64,000 bases of DNA from Viscum album (lineage: Eukaryota > Streptophyta > Magnoliopsida > Santalales > Viscaceae). Positions within the stretch are counted from its first letter, which is position 1. The number at the start of each line of letters is the position of its first letter. Below are positions 1-15,000 of this stretch, one piece after another. Both the position numbers and the translations under genes were made by a program. Location of the stretch: positions 808,071,123-808,135,122 of the forward strand of contig OY728136.1 of assembly GCA_963277665.1 (NCBI GenBank), read 5' to 3'. The notes under the pieces were generated by a model, which worked only from the letters and a program-made list of their open reading frames with translations, made no database searches and was not told the origin of the DNA.

Positions 1-559
1 ACCAAAGTTACTATTCACCTAAAATTTAGTTTTTCTTATTAAACCATAAATATCATAACAATTACTACTATGTTTTTTCTTTTTTCTAAATTCAATTAAC
101 AAAATGATAAAATTAGGTTTACTACTAATCACATAGATGTGGCGAGAAGGCATGTATCTCATGATATTTTATATAAAAATGGGATATATATATATAAACA
201 ATATATAATAAATTCTTCTTTAAAATATTCATTACGCCTTATAGAACAAAAATGATACAACAATCCTTTACCCTATATTTATTTTCCGATAGACATCTTT
301 TAACATTTTCTATAATAGTTTAAAAAAATTAATAACTTCTTCTAAAAACATATTAATACTTATGATATCATATATGAACATCTTACAATATCTTGTTATG
401 TATTTGTCTATAATCTTTCATTATTTTAACTATTTAGTGTTTTTGTTTCCAACTTTGTTGATTGTGTTGTAACTTATAATTTATTGTGCCTATTAAATAT
501 ATCATGGTTTCATAGTCTATAGATTGTAAATAAAGATTATAATATCATATATAACTTAT

Positions 560-1060
560 ATATATGTATCCATAATAACCAATAATCTTTGGATATAAAA
601 ATGAAATTTATTGTTCATTGATATTGTAGTCTATACACACGCATGAATGATACATTCATTTCATTGTACTATTTTAGAATATTGAAAAAATAATAGATTT
701 TTATATTTACATATTTTCTAATTCCATTACTCTATATATTTAAAATATTAATTATGTTTCTATTAATATTTTTCTTAATATGTTCCATGTATAGTGTGAA
801 TGAACCACATCTCTTCAAGGGGTGGTAGTAAACACTTACTCAAACACTGTTATCGAATTAACAAAAAATTTAAAGTAAAAAATTTATATGTTATTCAAGG
901 AATTATGAATAATAATGGAATATTAAATTTTATATATTTCATATATAAATTGAATTTCCAAAATAATTTCCACATAGTAATTAAAAAATGATCAATTGTT
1001 TTTTCGTGAGGTGGTAGTTCACCATACACGTAGATATTATGTTCAATAACAATTATTTAT
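560..1060 (+). repeat. GGTGGTAGT box cluster A (three boxes)
   Basis: Three related boxes lie near 619, 819 and 1007, about 190-200 bp apart. The clearest are GGGGTGGTAGT and GTGAGGTGGTAGT; the first is degenerate (ATATTGTAGTCT). The first is preceded by TTGTTCATTG and followed by ACGCATGAATGA. The first two boxes and the sequence between and around them align by eye with the reverse complement of 4115-4370 over about 250 bp. This is a dispersed or degenerate tandem repeat family of unknown type. Confidence 0.5.
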
Positions 1061-2790
1061 AATTTTCTGTATGTTTTGGTAGAAAGATTATTTAAAACAC
1101 ATAAATGTATATTTTGGATACTAGTTTTATCATATAATTTTTATTTAAAATGAATTTAAGGAGTATGGAGAAAATGAAAGAAAATATATCATTGGGAGTT
1201 TTTTCCATAAAAATCAGGTAACACCTTTTGGTATAAAAAAATGGATTCCATGGAAATCTAATTAAATAAAGGGAGGAATAATGAATGGGGTGATGGATTT
1301 TATGAAGTGTATTTTCTGTACATTGGATAAACCAATGTGGTTTTATTGGTGTTAAGAATGGGTAGAAGTGGTGGCCATTTATATTGGAGGAGGAGTGTTG
1401 CTCTTGTAATATTTTGAAAATTTGACTACTTCCACGTTTTTCAGTTTAATTCGGATCCATTAATTTTCTGATTTTAATTTAAGAACGGATAGAGTCAATA
1501 TATTAACATAAAATTGTTGTCGGACATGTGTATATGCCATTTTGTTCTTTAATGTTACGGTTTTATCACTCATTAATCTTAATTTAACTTTAATCATTAT
1601 AATTCATTTTAATCACTTTAACTAATATTTTTGTTAAAAAATGGAATTATTAAACATTATATATAATTTCAACTCAGAATATAGAATTAAATTTTTCAAA
1701 ATTACAATTATATAAGTGGTAGAAATTGATTTAAATTTAATAAAGCAGTAGGGATGAAAATTCAGGATTTTAAAGTGAAAATATTAAAAAGACTACAATG
1801 TTTTTGTAATCAATTTTATAAATAGATTTATTCCAATTGAATAAATTGTGTTAATTTATAATAATATTCTCTATTTAATATTTGAAACCAAATAAAATTA
1901 TAATTTATCTCTCTAAATAAAATAGATGAATATGCAATTTTCAACTAAAATTCAATATTTTTAACTATTCACTACAAAAATAGATTCTCTCAAAAAATAT
2001 CAATAATATAACCTAATCAAATAGTTATTTTTTCATTTAAAATATGAATTATAATGTTACATATTAACTAAATTAATGTGTAAAATTTCATATTTAAGAT
2101 TGGGTTTCTATTAAAATGAGGTAAAATTGCCTTTATAATTTTTTTATAATGTATTTTATTCTTATATTATTAATTTCAAACCTATTAGACGATTAAAAAA
2201 TATTTAATGTAATATATAACATATATATCTCATTAAAATATGACATAATTGAAATTAATATTGTTTATTAAGAAAAAACACAATTAGAAACACAAAAAAT
2301 TATAATATTTTTATTTTATATCCAACTGGTTTTTATTTTTTTCCTCATGAAATTTTAGCCATTGAATTCATTTTATATTAATATAAACCATATATTTTCA
2401 TAAAATTTTAAATAATATTCATAACATCGAACATAATTTCTAGTTTGTATAATACTATATTAAAGAATAATATTTTAATAATAAAATATAATTTGGTAAA
2501 ATTCAGTCTTCTGTGTAACGCAAGCTATCAAAGTAGGTATCTGTTGCATGTATCACAAGCTATAAAAAAGAATTATCATAAAATAGATTGAATATAAAAA
2601 AAAGATATATGATATATAATATATAATATTTATTTGTGACTGTAATTTGTCAGGTTAATATATTCCATTTTTAGACATGGTGTTGTGTGTTATAAACACA
2701 ATTGAACATGATGTTGTCTTTTAGAATTTTTGGGTGTTAAAATTATTTTACTAGTTGTGAGTAGTAATAATTATCTTATGAATTTTTTTA

Positions 2791-2812
2791 AAATATATAT
2801 ATATATATATAA
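2791..2812. repeat. AT dinucleotide microsatellite
   Basis: About ten consecutive AT units lie between short A runs. No further function can be read from it. Confidence 0.8.
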
Positions 2813-4114
2813 TAAATTAATTTGTAACCAATAAATGAAAAACGAAAATAATAACCAGTTGGATATAAAAAAGAAAAATTATTATTTTTAAGCTTGCATT
2901 TTTTTATACACATATTTAATTGAAATAAGAAATTATTTTTAATGAAATGTAAATTTTTTACAATAAATTTTTTTATATTAATCCATTACGTTTGATGGGA
3001 ATAAGATAGAGCTAAACTAATTTCTCGCATGGAAGCCATTATTTTTATAAAGTTAATTTTATCTCATTTTAATAGAGAACCCTTTTTAAATATGAATATT
3101 AAAGTATTACATTGTTTAATATGTAAAAATAAAATTCTAATTTGAAATGTAATCATATAAATTATGTTGGGGTGAATTTTATTAATTGTTTAAAACAATT
3201 CATTTTTTGAAGAATCATTAAAAATATAAAATTTATGTTCACAAATTTATTTTGTATAATTTATTTATACAGTTAATTAATAATTTTAATTAAATTTAAA
3301 TTTAAATTTAAAAATATTTTATCAAATTAATATAATTTATTTATTTAAAATCAATTTCACATTGAAATGATTATAAAAACATGGCAATCTTTTGGACAAT
3401 TTTAATTTTAAAAACCCGCATTGACGTATTACCAGTGAGATTAAATTTAAATAAGTTCCTATATATTCTTATATTTTTATATGAGAAAAAAGATTCTATA
3501 TTATTATTGTGAATAATTTATAATTTATAATAATACCAAATTATTTCTGGACCAATAATGTTTGTGAAAGTGATTAAAATTATTTATAATGATTACGGTC
3601 AGATTAAGATTAATAAGAGAGTAAACCATAACCAGAAGGCCCAAAATGACCTATACTCATGTCCAATAACTATTATATGGACATAAATCAACACTATCCT
3701 TTATTTGATAGAAATTGGTCCCTTATTGGATCCACATTCATCATTAAAAACGTGGAAAAAAACACCAGTTACAATATATAATAAGAGTTTCACTCCGATT
3801 TCATTATTAAATCTACACCATCTCCATAGTACTCGTAAATCTAAAACCACTTATGATCAGCCAATATATTCCAAAATTGCTTCCAAAACACTCTTTATTA
3901 GTCCATGAGTCCATCAATTTTGGTAGAAAACATTTTATTTAATACCTTCAGTATAAACCTAAAGGGCTTACCCAGTTTTTAAGTTAACATTTTGCAACGC
4001 TCTCTATTTTTCATTTACTCCACCCATTCAATTTTTTTTAAATCATGAATATATGATGAAATAGGTAACCAAATAATTTTACATTTTTTTCTTTAATATT
4101 ATTACATCATTTGA

Positions 4115-4370
4115 GGATTTCTGGACTACTACCTCCTCGAAGTGATGTGATTCATTCACAATATACATCAAATGTATTAAGGATAATTTTAATAAATATA
4201 TTTTAATATATTACATTAATAGGTTAATTTAATTATAATATTAATTTTTATACATATTATTTAGTTCACATTAATTTAATATAATATAATGAAATGATAT
4301 TAGTGTTCATGCATACATATGGACTACCGTCTCCATGAACAGTAAATTTTATTTATTATATGAAAACATT
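4115..4370 (-). repeat. GGTGGTAGT box cluster B (inverted)
   Basis: On the minus strand two boxes, GAGACGGTAGTCC (about 4323) and GAGGAGGTAGTAGTCC (about 4124), lie 199 bp apart. The spacing matches the first two boxes of the cluster at 560-1060, and flanking words match too: GTGAATGAATCACATC against GTGAATGAACCACATC, and GCATGAAC against GCATGAAT. The two loci therefore form an imperfect long inverted repeat with about 3 kb between them. They may be the ends of a decayed element or two members of a dispersed family. Confidence 0.5.
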
Positions 4371-7300
4371 ATATATTATTATAGATACATATACACTAGA
4401 TATATATGATAATTACATCATGGTTTTAATTCTGGAGATGATGAAACAATTTTATGAATAATAAGAACAACTAATGTAATTCTAAAACATACATTGGAAA
4501 GCAAGGAAATAAACACTCGAAATAGTTAAAATAAATAATGTTAATTAAATAATAGTGATACGATAATATTATAGGATAATTTTTTATCATAAATATTAAT
4601 AATATTTTTTTATAATTTTTTAAAAAATATTTTAAAATATTATAATAGATTTTAATTGATGACTACCCAAAAGGAAAGACAAGGTAAAGTATTCTTCTCT
4701 CATTTCATTCCATGTGTAATACTTATATTTCTTACACCTAATTTATTTCATATAGTGTTTATAAATCCCATTTAGAAATATAATATCATGAAAATTTTTA
4801 TCGTCATCAATGTTTTTGTTTCAACATGAATTAGTTCTTTTACAGAGATTTGAGTTCAAATTTTCTTAGTGGAATAGAATTAGACAACTCAATTCATTTT
4901 CTTGTAGTTATATATCATCTTCATTTTCATCAATATTCTATGATTATGGGTAAAATAACTTTTTAATATCTATATTTTATTTTTACAGATAACTTATTTT
5001 GATTTATAGTTGATATGCATAATCTATTAGTTGGTTTATTTTTAATTCTGTGTTATTTCCCTTACAATGGTTTATTTCACAATCTCATTTTATTCGATAA
5101 CATTTGTACATCAATTTATATTCATTGAAATTATTAGATAATTATTCAATAAATAATTTCATTTAAATATCCCTTAGTTATTGATGGCCTCTATCAAGTA
5201 TTAGTACTATTGTTTCCACAATTTGGAACTCAAGTTATTCAAAAAGGATTTTATGAGAACAGGACTTCATTTCTATATTTAGTCAGAGTTCCTATTTTCT
5301 TCAAAAAAGTAATTCCTTATAAAAAGGATTAAAAAAATTAACCATTATAAAATTATTTTATAATGAAATTTTTACCACTTTTATATTTTATGATTTTTTT
5401 CAAAGAAATCTCCTTGTCACATTCTTAACAAGGCAATTTTCGTATCATTTTTTAAATTTCAAAAGATAATTTTCATTTTTTCCATGTATGAAATGAAGGT
5501 ATAAATACTCCACCATTTATTAGTAGAATCCATTTATAGTTTATATGGGTCTTCTACAAAATTATTTTTATAATGTAATTTTAATTAAAAATATATCTAT
5601 TTTTTTTAATGAAATGTATATTTATCCAAGAATATTTGTTAATGGAATTTGATTATTTCATCAACAAAAAGAGCCCAGTATTTTTAATCCACTTTAGATA
5701 TTTTGTATTAATACATTCATTAACATTGTCAGGATGTATTTATATTCACATACATTATTTTTGTGTTAATCAACTAGAAATATTTAATTTCATATAATCA
5801 TTGAGCCTTAAATTCCCCCAAATTATCAATATCATTAATCCTAGATATAAGTGTTTAATAAAATGTATTACATTTTATATATGATGTTTACTTTGATATT
5901 AATTTAATTAACCCAAGAATTATTGATAAATTCATATTTTTTATTCTATATGATTATATAATAGCCCATGTTATATAGTTTTATTATTCAATATGTGGAT
6001 TTAATTAGAGTGACAAGGAAATGTGGGGCCCTATATTATATAGCCCCACGATGCATCGATGTGTTCTCATGAGACAAATAAGATTCTAAAATCAATTGGG
6101 ATTCTACACCTAATTACACATCCCTTGTGAAATGTCTTTACATGAAATGTTTTTAGGTTCTTATGACATGTCAACTAATAAATAATCATATTCCCCTTTT
6201 GTAATCAGTTATTATTATCCTTGATATTTTTCACTAAAATGTTTATTGATGTGTTTCTTTCTTAGTATATTGATTAAAATAAAATGTATTAGATTCTCAG
6301 ATTTCCACTTTAAAATTTCCTTATATAGTTATTTTAATGGAATGGGTTTCATTTAGTATCTTTCAATATTATATATCATTTTAGTTAATTGATTACATGG
6401 AATGTGTGTTAAGTTATTCACCATTCTATATTAATTTATTCTCATTTATTAATTATTTCTTCCACTACTATTTAATTATCTTTACTATGAATTTGAGCTC
6501 CAAATTATTTATTTGCATCACCCGAGGAATTGAATAAGTGTACAGTGAATTATTTTCAAGGATATGATAGAAGAAATACTATTTTTTATTATGGAGGAAA
6601 AGGATAACAAAGAAATTGTGTTGTAATTTCTTTATTCTCTTATAATAAAATAGTAATTATTTATCTATTTTACCAAGACTACTAAAATATTCAATTATTT
6701 AGTGCTTGTTTCCTTATAATCATGATAATTAAATTTATAATAAACAACAGCTTTGATCTTCTAGGGTTAGGTTGCTACAAAATAATAGACCATGATCCAT
6801 GAGTGCATAACATTAATATATCTTATGTTTTAGAAAAATCAATGAAAATAATTTACATATTACTAATGGATCATTTCTATGAAATAATGGTGGAATTTTT
6901 TCACTCCCCAAAAAATCATAGTGGTAATGGTTTACTCCCACAACCATCATTACATAAAAATTCCCTTACAAAACTGAGTTCACTCCTCATTTTATTCCTA
7001 TCTATATCATCAAATATGAATCATTACCCTATGAATTGGAGGGAGATATAGGTCCCACCTATATAAAATTGAAAAATATATTTAGGTTTTCTAAAATATC
7101 ATATATAATAAATCATATCATAATCCATGAATTAATATTTTTTTCATAGTCTTTTAATCATATTATAATCTATTTAAATGTGACATGATTGATATTCTTT
7201 TCATCATCTCATTATTGAATATCGAATGAAAAAATATATGAGTTTCATAAGAATTTTATTGTGGTATATCCCATTGAAGATAAATTAGTGTTAAAAACAT

Positions 7301-8460
7301 CATCATATAAGAACAAAATCAATTATTATAAATAATAAGAATAGAATCCATGGATAATATATCCAATAAGGCAGTGGTAACCTCAAAAGATATCATCTTA
7401 GATGGAAAATGATTTGGATCTCCCATTAATTTATTTTGAAGAATATACCCTTTCCATATTGAAAGAAATAAAAAAATAAAACAATTTGAAGGTATTTTCC
7501 TTTTAAAATAAAATTTTATAAATAAAAATGAATCTTCAAATAAAATAATTGTAAGGATATTGGGATGGTATGATCATGTTGTACATGATAAACAAAATAT
7601 TCTTTTCTAATTTTTGGTAAAATATAAATTAGATTTTTTTTTGAAAATTACTTAATGATTATTTTCAAAAAACTATATATAATGTTCAATCATCTGTAAA
7701 AATAGCTTAATAAATAATTATGTAATAAAAAAAATTTATTTAATGATTTTTTAGAAAATATTATTTTGAAATAAAATATGTTTTCTATAAAAGTTTGTAA
7801 TAAAATATGACTTTATTAAAAACATTTTCTTAGTTATTTTATGTAAAAACAATTGGTAAATAGTAATATTACATGAAAGTATCATGAAATCCTGTGGGGT
7901 GATAAAATTCATGTTTTTCTGGAAATAAGGATTATAATATTGTATCGTTCGAATCATATGACTAAATTTTTTCATAAACAATGATATTATAACGTAAAAT
8001 CATTACCAAATTAGTAAATATAAAAAATAATTCCCATTAATGAATAAACTAAATTGGATTATCAAATATCTGGATGAAAAAATCATGATATTACATGTCA
8101 ATGGGGATTTACTTACCCCTCATGTACGAATATAAGTTCATTTTATAATATATATCTTAAACCATGGATATTATGAAAAAAATCCATTACCATACGTTGT
8201 TACCTACATAATACACATAACAAATATGTATGATTAATATATTTTTATTTATAAACTATTATTAAGAAATAATTATATATATCATGACATATATGATTTT
8301 ATTATGACATTTTGCAACCTATTTATTATCAATTCCTAATTAATGTAACATTTTTTGTTATAACTACGTTCTTATGTGCATATGTTTTGATTTTTGTGTA
8401 TGGTCCTCATAATTTAATAATAATTTCTTAATACATAGAATATTATCCATTATATAAATA

Positions 8461-8494
8461 TATTATATATATATTATATATATATTATATATTT
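8461..8494. repeat. 11-bp AT tandem repeat
   Basis: Three units of TATTATATATA are followed by a partial unit. The array is almost its own reverse complement, so it could extrude a hairpin. No function is implied. Confidence 0.6.
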
Positions 8495-8519
8495 ATTTAT
8501 AGTAATCCAAAAAATTAAG

Positions 8520-8960
8520 TGATAGAAAAAGATATACATTGTTCATTGAGATGGTAGGCTCTCTATCTGAATGAATATTGGTTTAATTTTTATTGAATTA
8601 AAATAGTATAATTTCATTGAAATATTATCATTAAATAATAATTTTTATGTCTTATATATAACATATGATAGTTAAACACATACTTATTACCGTATATATA
8701 AACTTGAAAGAAAAAAATTGATTCTTGAGGTGGTAGTACGATGAAAAATGATTGACATTATCATATTGAAAAAAATTGAGAGTATTAAGTAATATGTGGA
8801 AAAATAATTGATGAAGAAAAATTACACCATACATATAATATAGAAATAATTGGTCAACATTTCTAGTATTGAGATATGAAAATTGAAAAATGAATTACAT
8901 CATTTCTCGAGGTAGTAGTCTAACATACTCACGAATGATTATTTCATAACCAATGTGTTG
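8520..8960 (+). repeat. GGTGGTAGT box cluster C (three boxes)
   Basis: Boxes GAGATGGTAGGCT (about 8547), TTGAGGTGGTAGTACG (about 8725) and CTCGAGGTAGTAGTCT (about 8909) are spaced about 180 and 184 bp. The first is preceded by TTGTTCATTGAG, as in the first box of cluster A; the third is preceded by GAATTACATCATTTCTCG, resembling the second box of clusters A and B. Sequence between the boxes is poorly conserved by eye, so either the boxes are under constraint or this is a very old array. Confidence 0.45.
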
Positions 8961-10727
8961 GATTTGGATGTGGTTGTAGGAAATTACAATAACATAAAAT
9001 AATATTACTCAATTTAATATAATTATTGTACTATATTTCCATGAATAATAATAATGGGATGAGATATATGAAAAAATAAATTAAAAAATCTCAATGATGA
9101 ACATTACCCCTTCTACAAGGATCCTCATTATGTTTGTAGAAATAAACATCCACGTACAATTTATGTCAAAACTAATTCTTATATTATGATAAGAGATAAT
9201 AATATAAGTTATGAGGAAATATATTTTCTAAACAAAATCTGTATTAAGGTGTGAAGGTGAGAGAAGAGTTGGTGTTCTTTTATAGGTCAGGAGTCTGGAG
9301 CATTTTAAATTTTTTGAAAAGGTATAATTCCACGCATGTTTTTATCTTGTAAAAATTTACCAATAATTGATAAATTTAGATAATATAAAGTATATGTTCA
9401 ATATATGGCCATAAAATGGGTATTTGACATTTTTTTTGTCTCTTTATTCTTATCTTTATAGATTAACCCTCAGTAAAACAATTTTTACTAATATCAAAAT
9501 TATTCATTTTACCTTCTTTTACTACTAATTTTGGATAAAAACATGTTGAAAATTTTATAGAATATATATTATTCTGAATATAAATATTTAATAAATTTTT
9601 AAAAATTCCACCTATAAAGGATAAAATTTTTTATTTAAAAAAATCCCAAATATGCGATAAAAAAATGGTTTTGAAAGAAAATTGTAAAAATGTTTAAAAA
9701 ATTATTATATTAAAATTCAATATAAAATTAATTAAAATGGAATTTATTTGATTATTAGATGAATAAATGTACTAATGGTACACAAAACCAATTGATAATA
9801 TATTATAACTTTATAAATAAATTATATAAAGAGGTTGTTTTTAATTAAAATTATGAATTTATCCCAACTCATCAAAAAAATGTATATTTTCTGAAAAAAT
9901 CCAAAGAAAATACCAAAATGTAATTTTTAAAATTTGATTTCCAAAATTATATTTATACTCTAAAATTAATTTCTTAAATTTCTTAAAAATTAATTTTATA
10001 AATAATCTCTAAATGATATAAATTGAATTTTTAAGGAAATGTAATATTTTTGAATCATATATTGATATTACCATAAATTATGCACTTGGTTATCAATACA
10101 TTTCATTAATATAAAACCAGTGTAATTATTATTTGAAAATATGTTATTACTACTCATTTAACTATGTTTTATGAACATGTTATAATATTTAAATTTTAAA
10201 AAATATATTGTTATTATGTTAACACTTATTGTTGATTGTAATACAATATGATATAATTTGTGTATACGATATGAATAACATGGTGTTTCTTAATGGGCAT
10301 GATATCAAAAGAATTTATTTTATTAGAATAAAATTAAATAAAAAAACTTGGTATGTTTCATTTATGTTTCATATATTTCATGACACTCTTAAATAACCAT
10401 TCATCTTTCTAAGAGACATTGAACCCTCACCCAACCAACTTAATCCACCAAGGATGTCACAAAACAATATTGAAACCTAATTTCATACAATGGAATTTCT
10501 ACCACAAGATAACTTTTTAATCCTTCGTGGATTCATGAAAATAAATCAATATATTTATACCTCCAAGTATACCATGAACACCATCATAGCAACATAATTT
10601 TCTATGTAAATTTATTTAGGGAAATTACAAAATATCAAACATTCCTCTTTTATTGAGTTATTAAATCCTATAAACCATATATTAATTATATATAACATAC
10701 TTAATTAAGTTATTATTATACAATGGC

Positions 10728-12043
10728 TCTTCAAATTCCCTATAATCAAGAAAATTTATCAGATATCAAGTTTTTAAGAGAAATTGAATATTTTTTTTTC
10801 AACTTTTGATAAAATTTTGAATCCTAAAACCTATTGGTGGAAACCAAAAGAATATTTAAAATTGTTTGGGATAATCCGGTGAATATTCAAAAATTTTGGT
10901 GACGATCTTCTAAATATTCCAACCATTTCTAAATATCTAGTAATCTAAATTTCTTAGAAGTATCTCATACCTTTTTTATAATTCCAATGTATACTTATTT
11001 GGAAATAATCTACCATGTCCATAAAAATGTATAAAAACAAAAAATTTCTTTTTAGTAGATGTTCACCATATTAAAGTGATCAGTTACTAATTATAAACTA
11101 TAAATGTTTCTGGAAAGTAAATTAATTAATTTATCTAAACTATATATTATATTCTTGTACTATATAATAATCTCCATTGTGATATGATTTTACCACTCAT
11201 TATATATATTTCATTATGTATATTCCAGTTCACCAATAATCCCACCACCTTCTTAAAAAAATGGGAGAATCAAGATTATATGGAATAAAAACACTACAAA
11301 TTACACTGAATTCAATTCTATTATTTATCATTAAAATTCACTCATTAATATAGGGTTTTAATCGAGTCCTTCCATTTATAATTCAATATATACAAATAAA
11401 TTAATCACCAAGGTTAATTTAACCATACTCATTCCATTTTCATTCTTTTATTAAATCAAAGTAAATATTCCTTAAATCAATGAAAAATATTTCATAATAA
11501 ACTGAATTATTACCCAATAAATAAAATTAATTTAATTTCATACATTAAAAATAATATTTTTCCCTAAATAAATTTTTTCCACAGAAACAAAATAAAATGA
11601 AATAAGTGGGAACACATTGAATTTCATGATGTACCACCAACCCATAAAAAATTAAAATTATAAAAAAAATAGAAACACATCAATAGATTTGGTGGGTTTT
11701 TCAACATTAATAATTACACATCCTATTGAATTATTTGGAATAAAAATCATAATGGATGAAAAAAATAGAACATTGTGAATTAAAATCATGTTATATAACT
11801 GTATACATCAAATCCATACCTAAACTGAGGAACCATCACTATCATAATCCATAATCAGTGTTTGTATATCATAAAAAAAATTACCAAGAAAAGAAACACT
11901 GAATTATCATCAAAAATTTGTTAATAGAAATATATATTCAAGAATTAATTGTTATATATGAGAAACAATTCCATAATTAAATGGACATAGTATTTAGAAT
12001 CACGAGAAAATGGTAGAATTATTTTACTACAGGGAAATCATCT
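10728..12043. other. 1,316-bp run without any GpC
   Basis: Reading every line, including line joins, no G is followed by C between these positions, although GG, CC, CA and TG are common. With C near 15% and G near 10% in sampled lines, roughly 15-20 GpC would be expected by chance. CpG still occurs here (for example in CCGG, ACGA and TCGA contexts). The stretch has no gene. Confidence 0.75.
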
Positions 12044-15000
12044 GCCAAGAATAATTATATAAATTTAAAAAAAATTTATAATAATGTTTCATAAGAACCA
12101 ATAGGTCCTTATATCCTAAGGTCAAATAAAGATAATTATAACTCTATATATTTAATAAAACTATAACTACTACAAAAAAACTCCACCTTGCTCAATATTT
12201 TGTATTGGATAATCTATTCTATTTTCAAATGAGATCACCCTCCAAAAGAGAGGAAAAAATAAATTAATCATACCTAGAAGATACAAATTATTAATATCAA
12301 ATGGTAATGAATTTATTAGCATAAATAATTTAGTATTAGATACATTTCAGAAATGGTTACCAAATAAAACTTCATAGGACTATAGAATAAGCCAAACATG
12401 ATATAGGGTATAAGGTAATGAAAATATGGAACAAAAATCCATAGGTCCACCAGCAATACACCACACTAAAATAGACCAAATCCATTATGATGAAAATCTA
12501 GAATTTCCATTGATGGGGTCTGAAATGATAAGTTATGTATATAGACTGTGGTTGGGAGGATGATGATTATAATTTTGATATATAATAATGTAATAATAAC
12601 TCACATCATTGAAGAAAAAATGGAACCAAATAAAAAATAAATACAAGATAATTTATTTATGGTAGAATCCAATGAATCTTGATTGCAACATCCAAAAACT
12701 TCCACATTCTTATTATAATGACATTAAAATCCCCATTGTGTCAGCATAAGGATAATGAATAATAGGTTGTTCTCTAGAAAACTATTGTAAAAGGTCATAT
12801 TTTCTTTCATAAGGATAAATAACTACACCATATAAGGGAAATCCAAATAAAATATTTATTTGAGACTTGATAGGAATTATTTAGTTGGAAGGATATGGTA
12901 TAAATGATGGAATAAGGGTGTAGGGTCAAATCCTATAATTCTGATGAATATGTGGTTAGGGGATGTGAGGAACACAATTAAATAAAATGATTCACCTGGG
13001 TGAGATAATCACCAAGTATTTGGGATTCCATTTAAGCATAAAATGAGTAATTGAAAAAATAAATATATAGTATATTATTTTTGAATAAATTAATCTAAAA
13101 ATATAAAATAAATTTAATTTCATTACAAATGATAAATAACTGAATCTAAATTCTGCAAACCTAAAAATATTCACCCAACATTATTAAAATATAATCTTAA
13201 AATTACCATTTTCATATAATAATCTTATAATATGCAATAAATAATTTTTTTAACAAAACATTTCAAATAAATCAGACCAATGCGGCATTCTCTAATAAAT
13301 ACAAAAAATCCAGAAATCACTTATTTTTAAAATATAAACATATGAAAAAAAAATTATGAAATCTAATCCTATTTGAGTTATAATTTCCCATAAAAGTTTT
13401 TTAAAATAATTTATATATATAATTACTCTATTTTCTAAAAAACAAAAAAAAATTAAATTATATCATAATTTTACACAGAATAACTCTAAAACAATCATCA
13501 TGATAACATTAATTTATTTATTTTGGAATAAAATCTTTTCACATTTAAGGAAATCAATTAAAAATACACATGAAATTAAATATAATACATTCTTAAAACA
13601 AACATCAAATTCATATAGTCCTACAAAATAAATAAAATCAATTTTTTTAGAATAAGATCTTTAAAAAATAAAATTTCTCTATAAAAAGGAATTTAAGATA
13701 TTTATTCAATATTTTTTATTATTATTTGATGCATCCATTCCCCAAAAATTTTGTGCATTTCTTCACCAGATTTATGTTGGAATGTGTTTGGTAAATAAAA
13801 TATCAAGAATTGGTCAAGAGGATGAGAGGATGGATCATCCTATAAGGGGTCTTATTTCCTAGTATGATATTGTATTATCGATTGAAGACATGTTCTGAAA
13901 ACCATCCTATCAATATTTTCAATTGTCATTATGAAATTAATTGACTGAAAAAAAACATTTTTGAGGGAATTATACACTATAATTATAATTTGACACATTA
14001 TCCCTTGAATTAAATTAAATTATGTTTAGTATCCATATATAATGGAAAAGAATAATTTATCATTATTCAAGGATGAATTGAAATCCTGATAATCGATTTG
14101 GGTGGTTTCGTAGAATTTGAATTTGGCCCATAAGATAGGTATTCTATATATCAATATATAGGGAATTAGAACCATGATACCTTAATTCCATTTCATGGTG
14201 AACATTTTATATTTTGAGGTCATGTTCATGTAGAATTATGGTTTCTTTTTATTGAATTCTTCCATGACCATGTAGTTTTACTTTTAGGTCCATGAATCGA
14301 AGAACTAGTTATGTTCTATTTTTTCATCTATGAATATTTTTGTGATATTTAATGTTATATGAAATAGTCTTTCAACAATGTAGTTAAAATTTATATAGAT
14401 AAGAATATTAGGAGACAGATACACAGAAATGGGTTGGTGTTGAACATATAACAATGATTCATTTTGTAGTTTTAAAAAAATATGAATCAGAAAATCATAT
14501 TTATTCTCACACTGAATAGAATATAAATTAAATAACAATGACGAAAAAAATATTATATTCTATCCTCCAAGAGTAAGAGGAAACAAAAAAGGACTATACA
14601 ACACAATATTTAATATAAAATAGTGATTTGTATATTGACACCAAGACATTTTGTATTGATTATGCATGGATTATCCTTTCATGATAATTCTATATTCCAG
14701 TAGTTAATCATGAATGCATATTATCTAGGATTACACAACATAGGATTCCCATAATAATGATCCTAGATTATTGAATGGACTATGGATGTGGATATGAAAA
14801 ATGATATTAATGTTTCATAGAAATAATAAGGGGAATATATATATATCTCTAGGTTATTTAGTGGATTAGGATGACTAACTAGATTTTTGGGTAGATAGGA
14901 TTAGAATCAATATCAATGGGATGTCATATTACCTACATTCTGATAGAAAACATCATTATAGAGTTATTATGTGATTTTAAACACCATGATATGCCAATTG

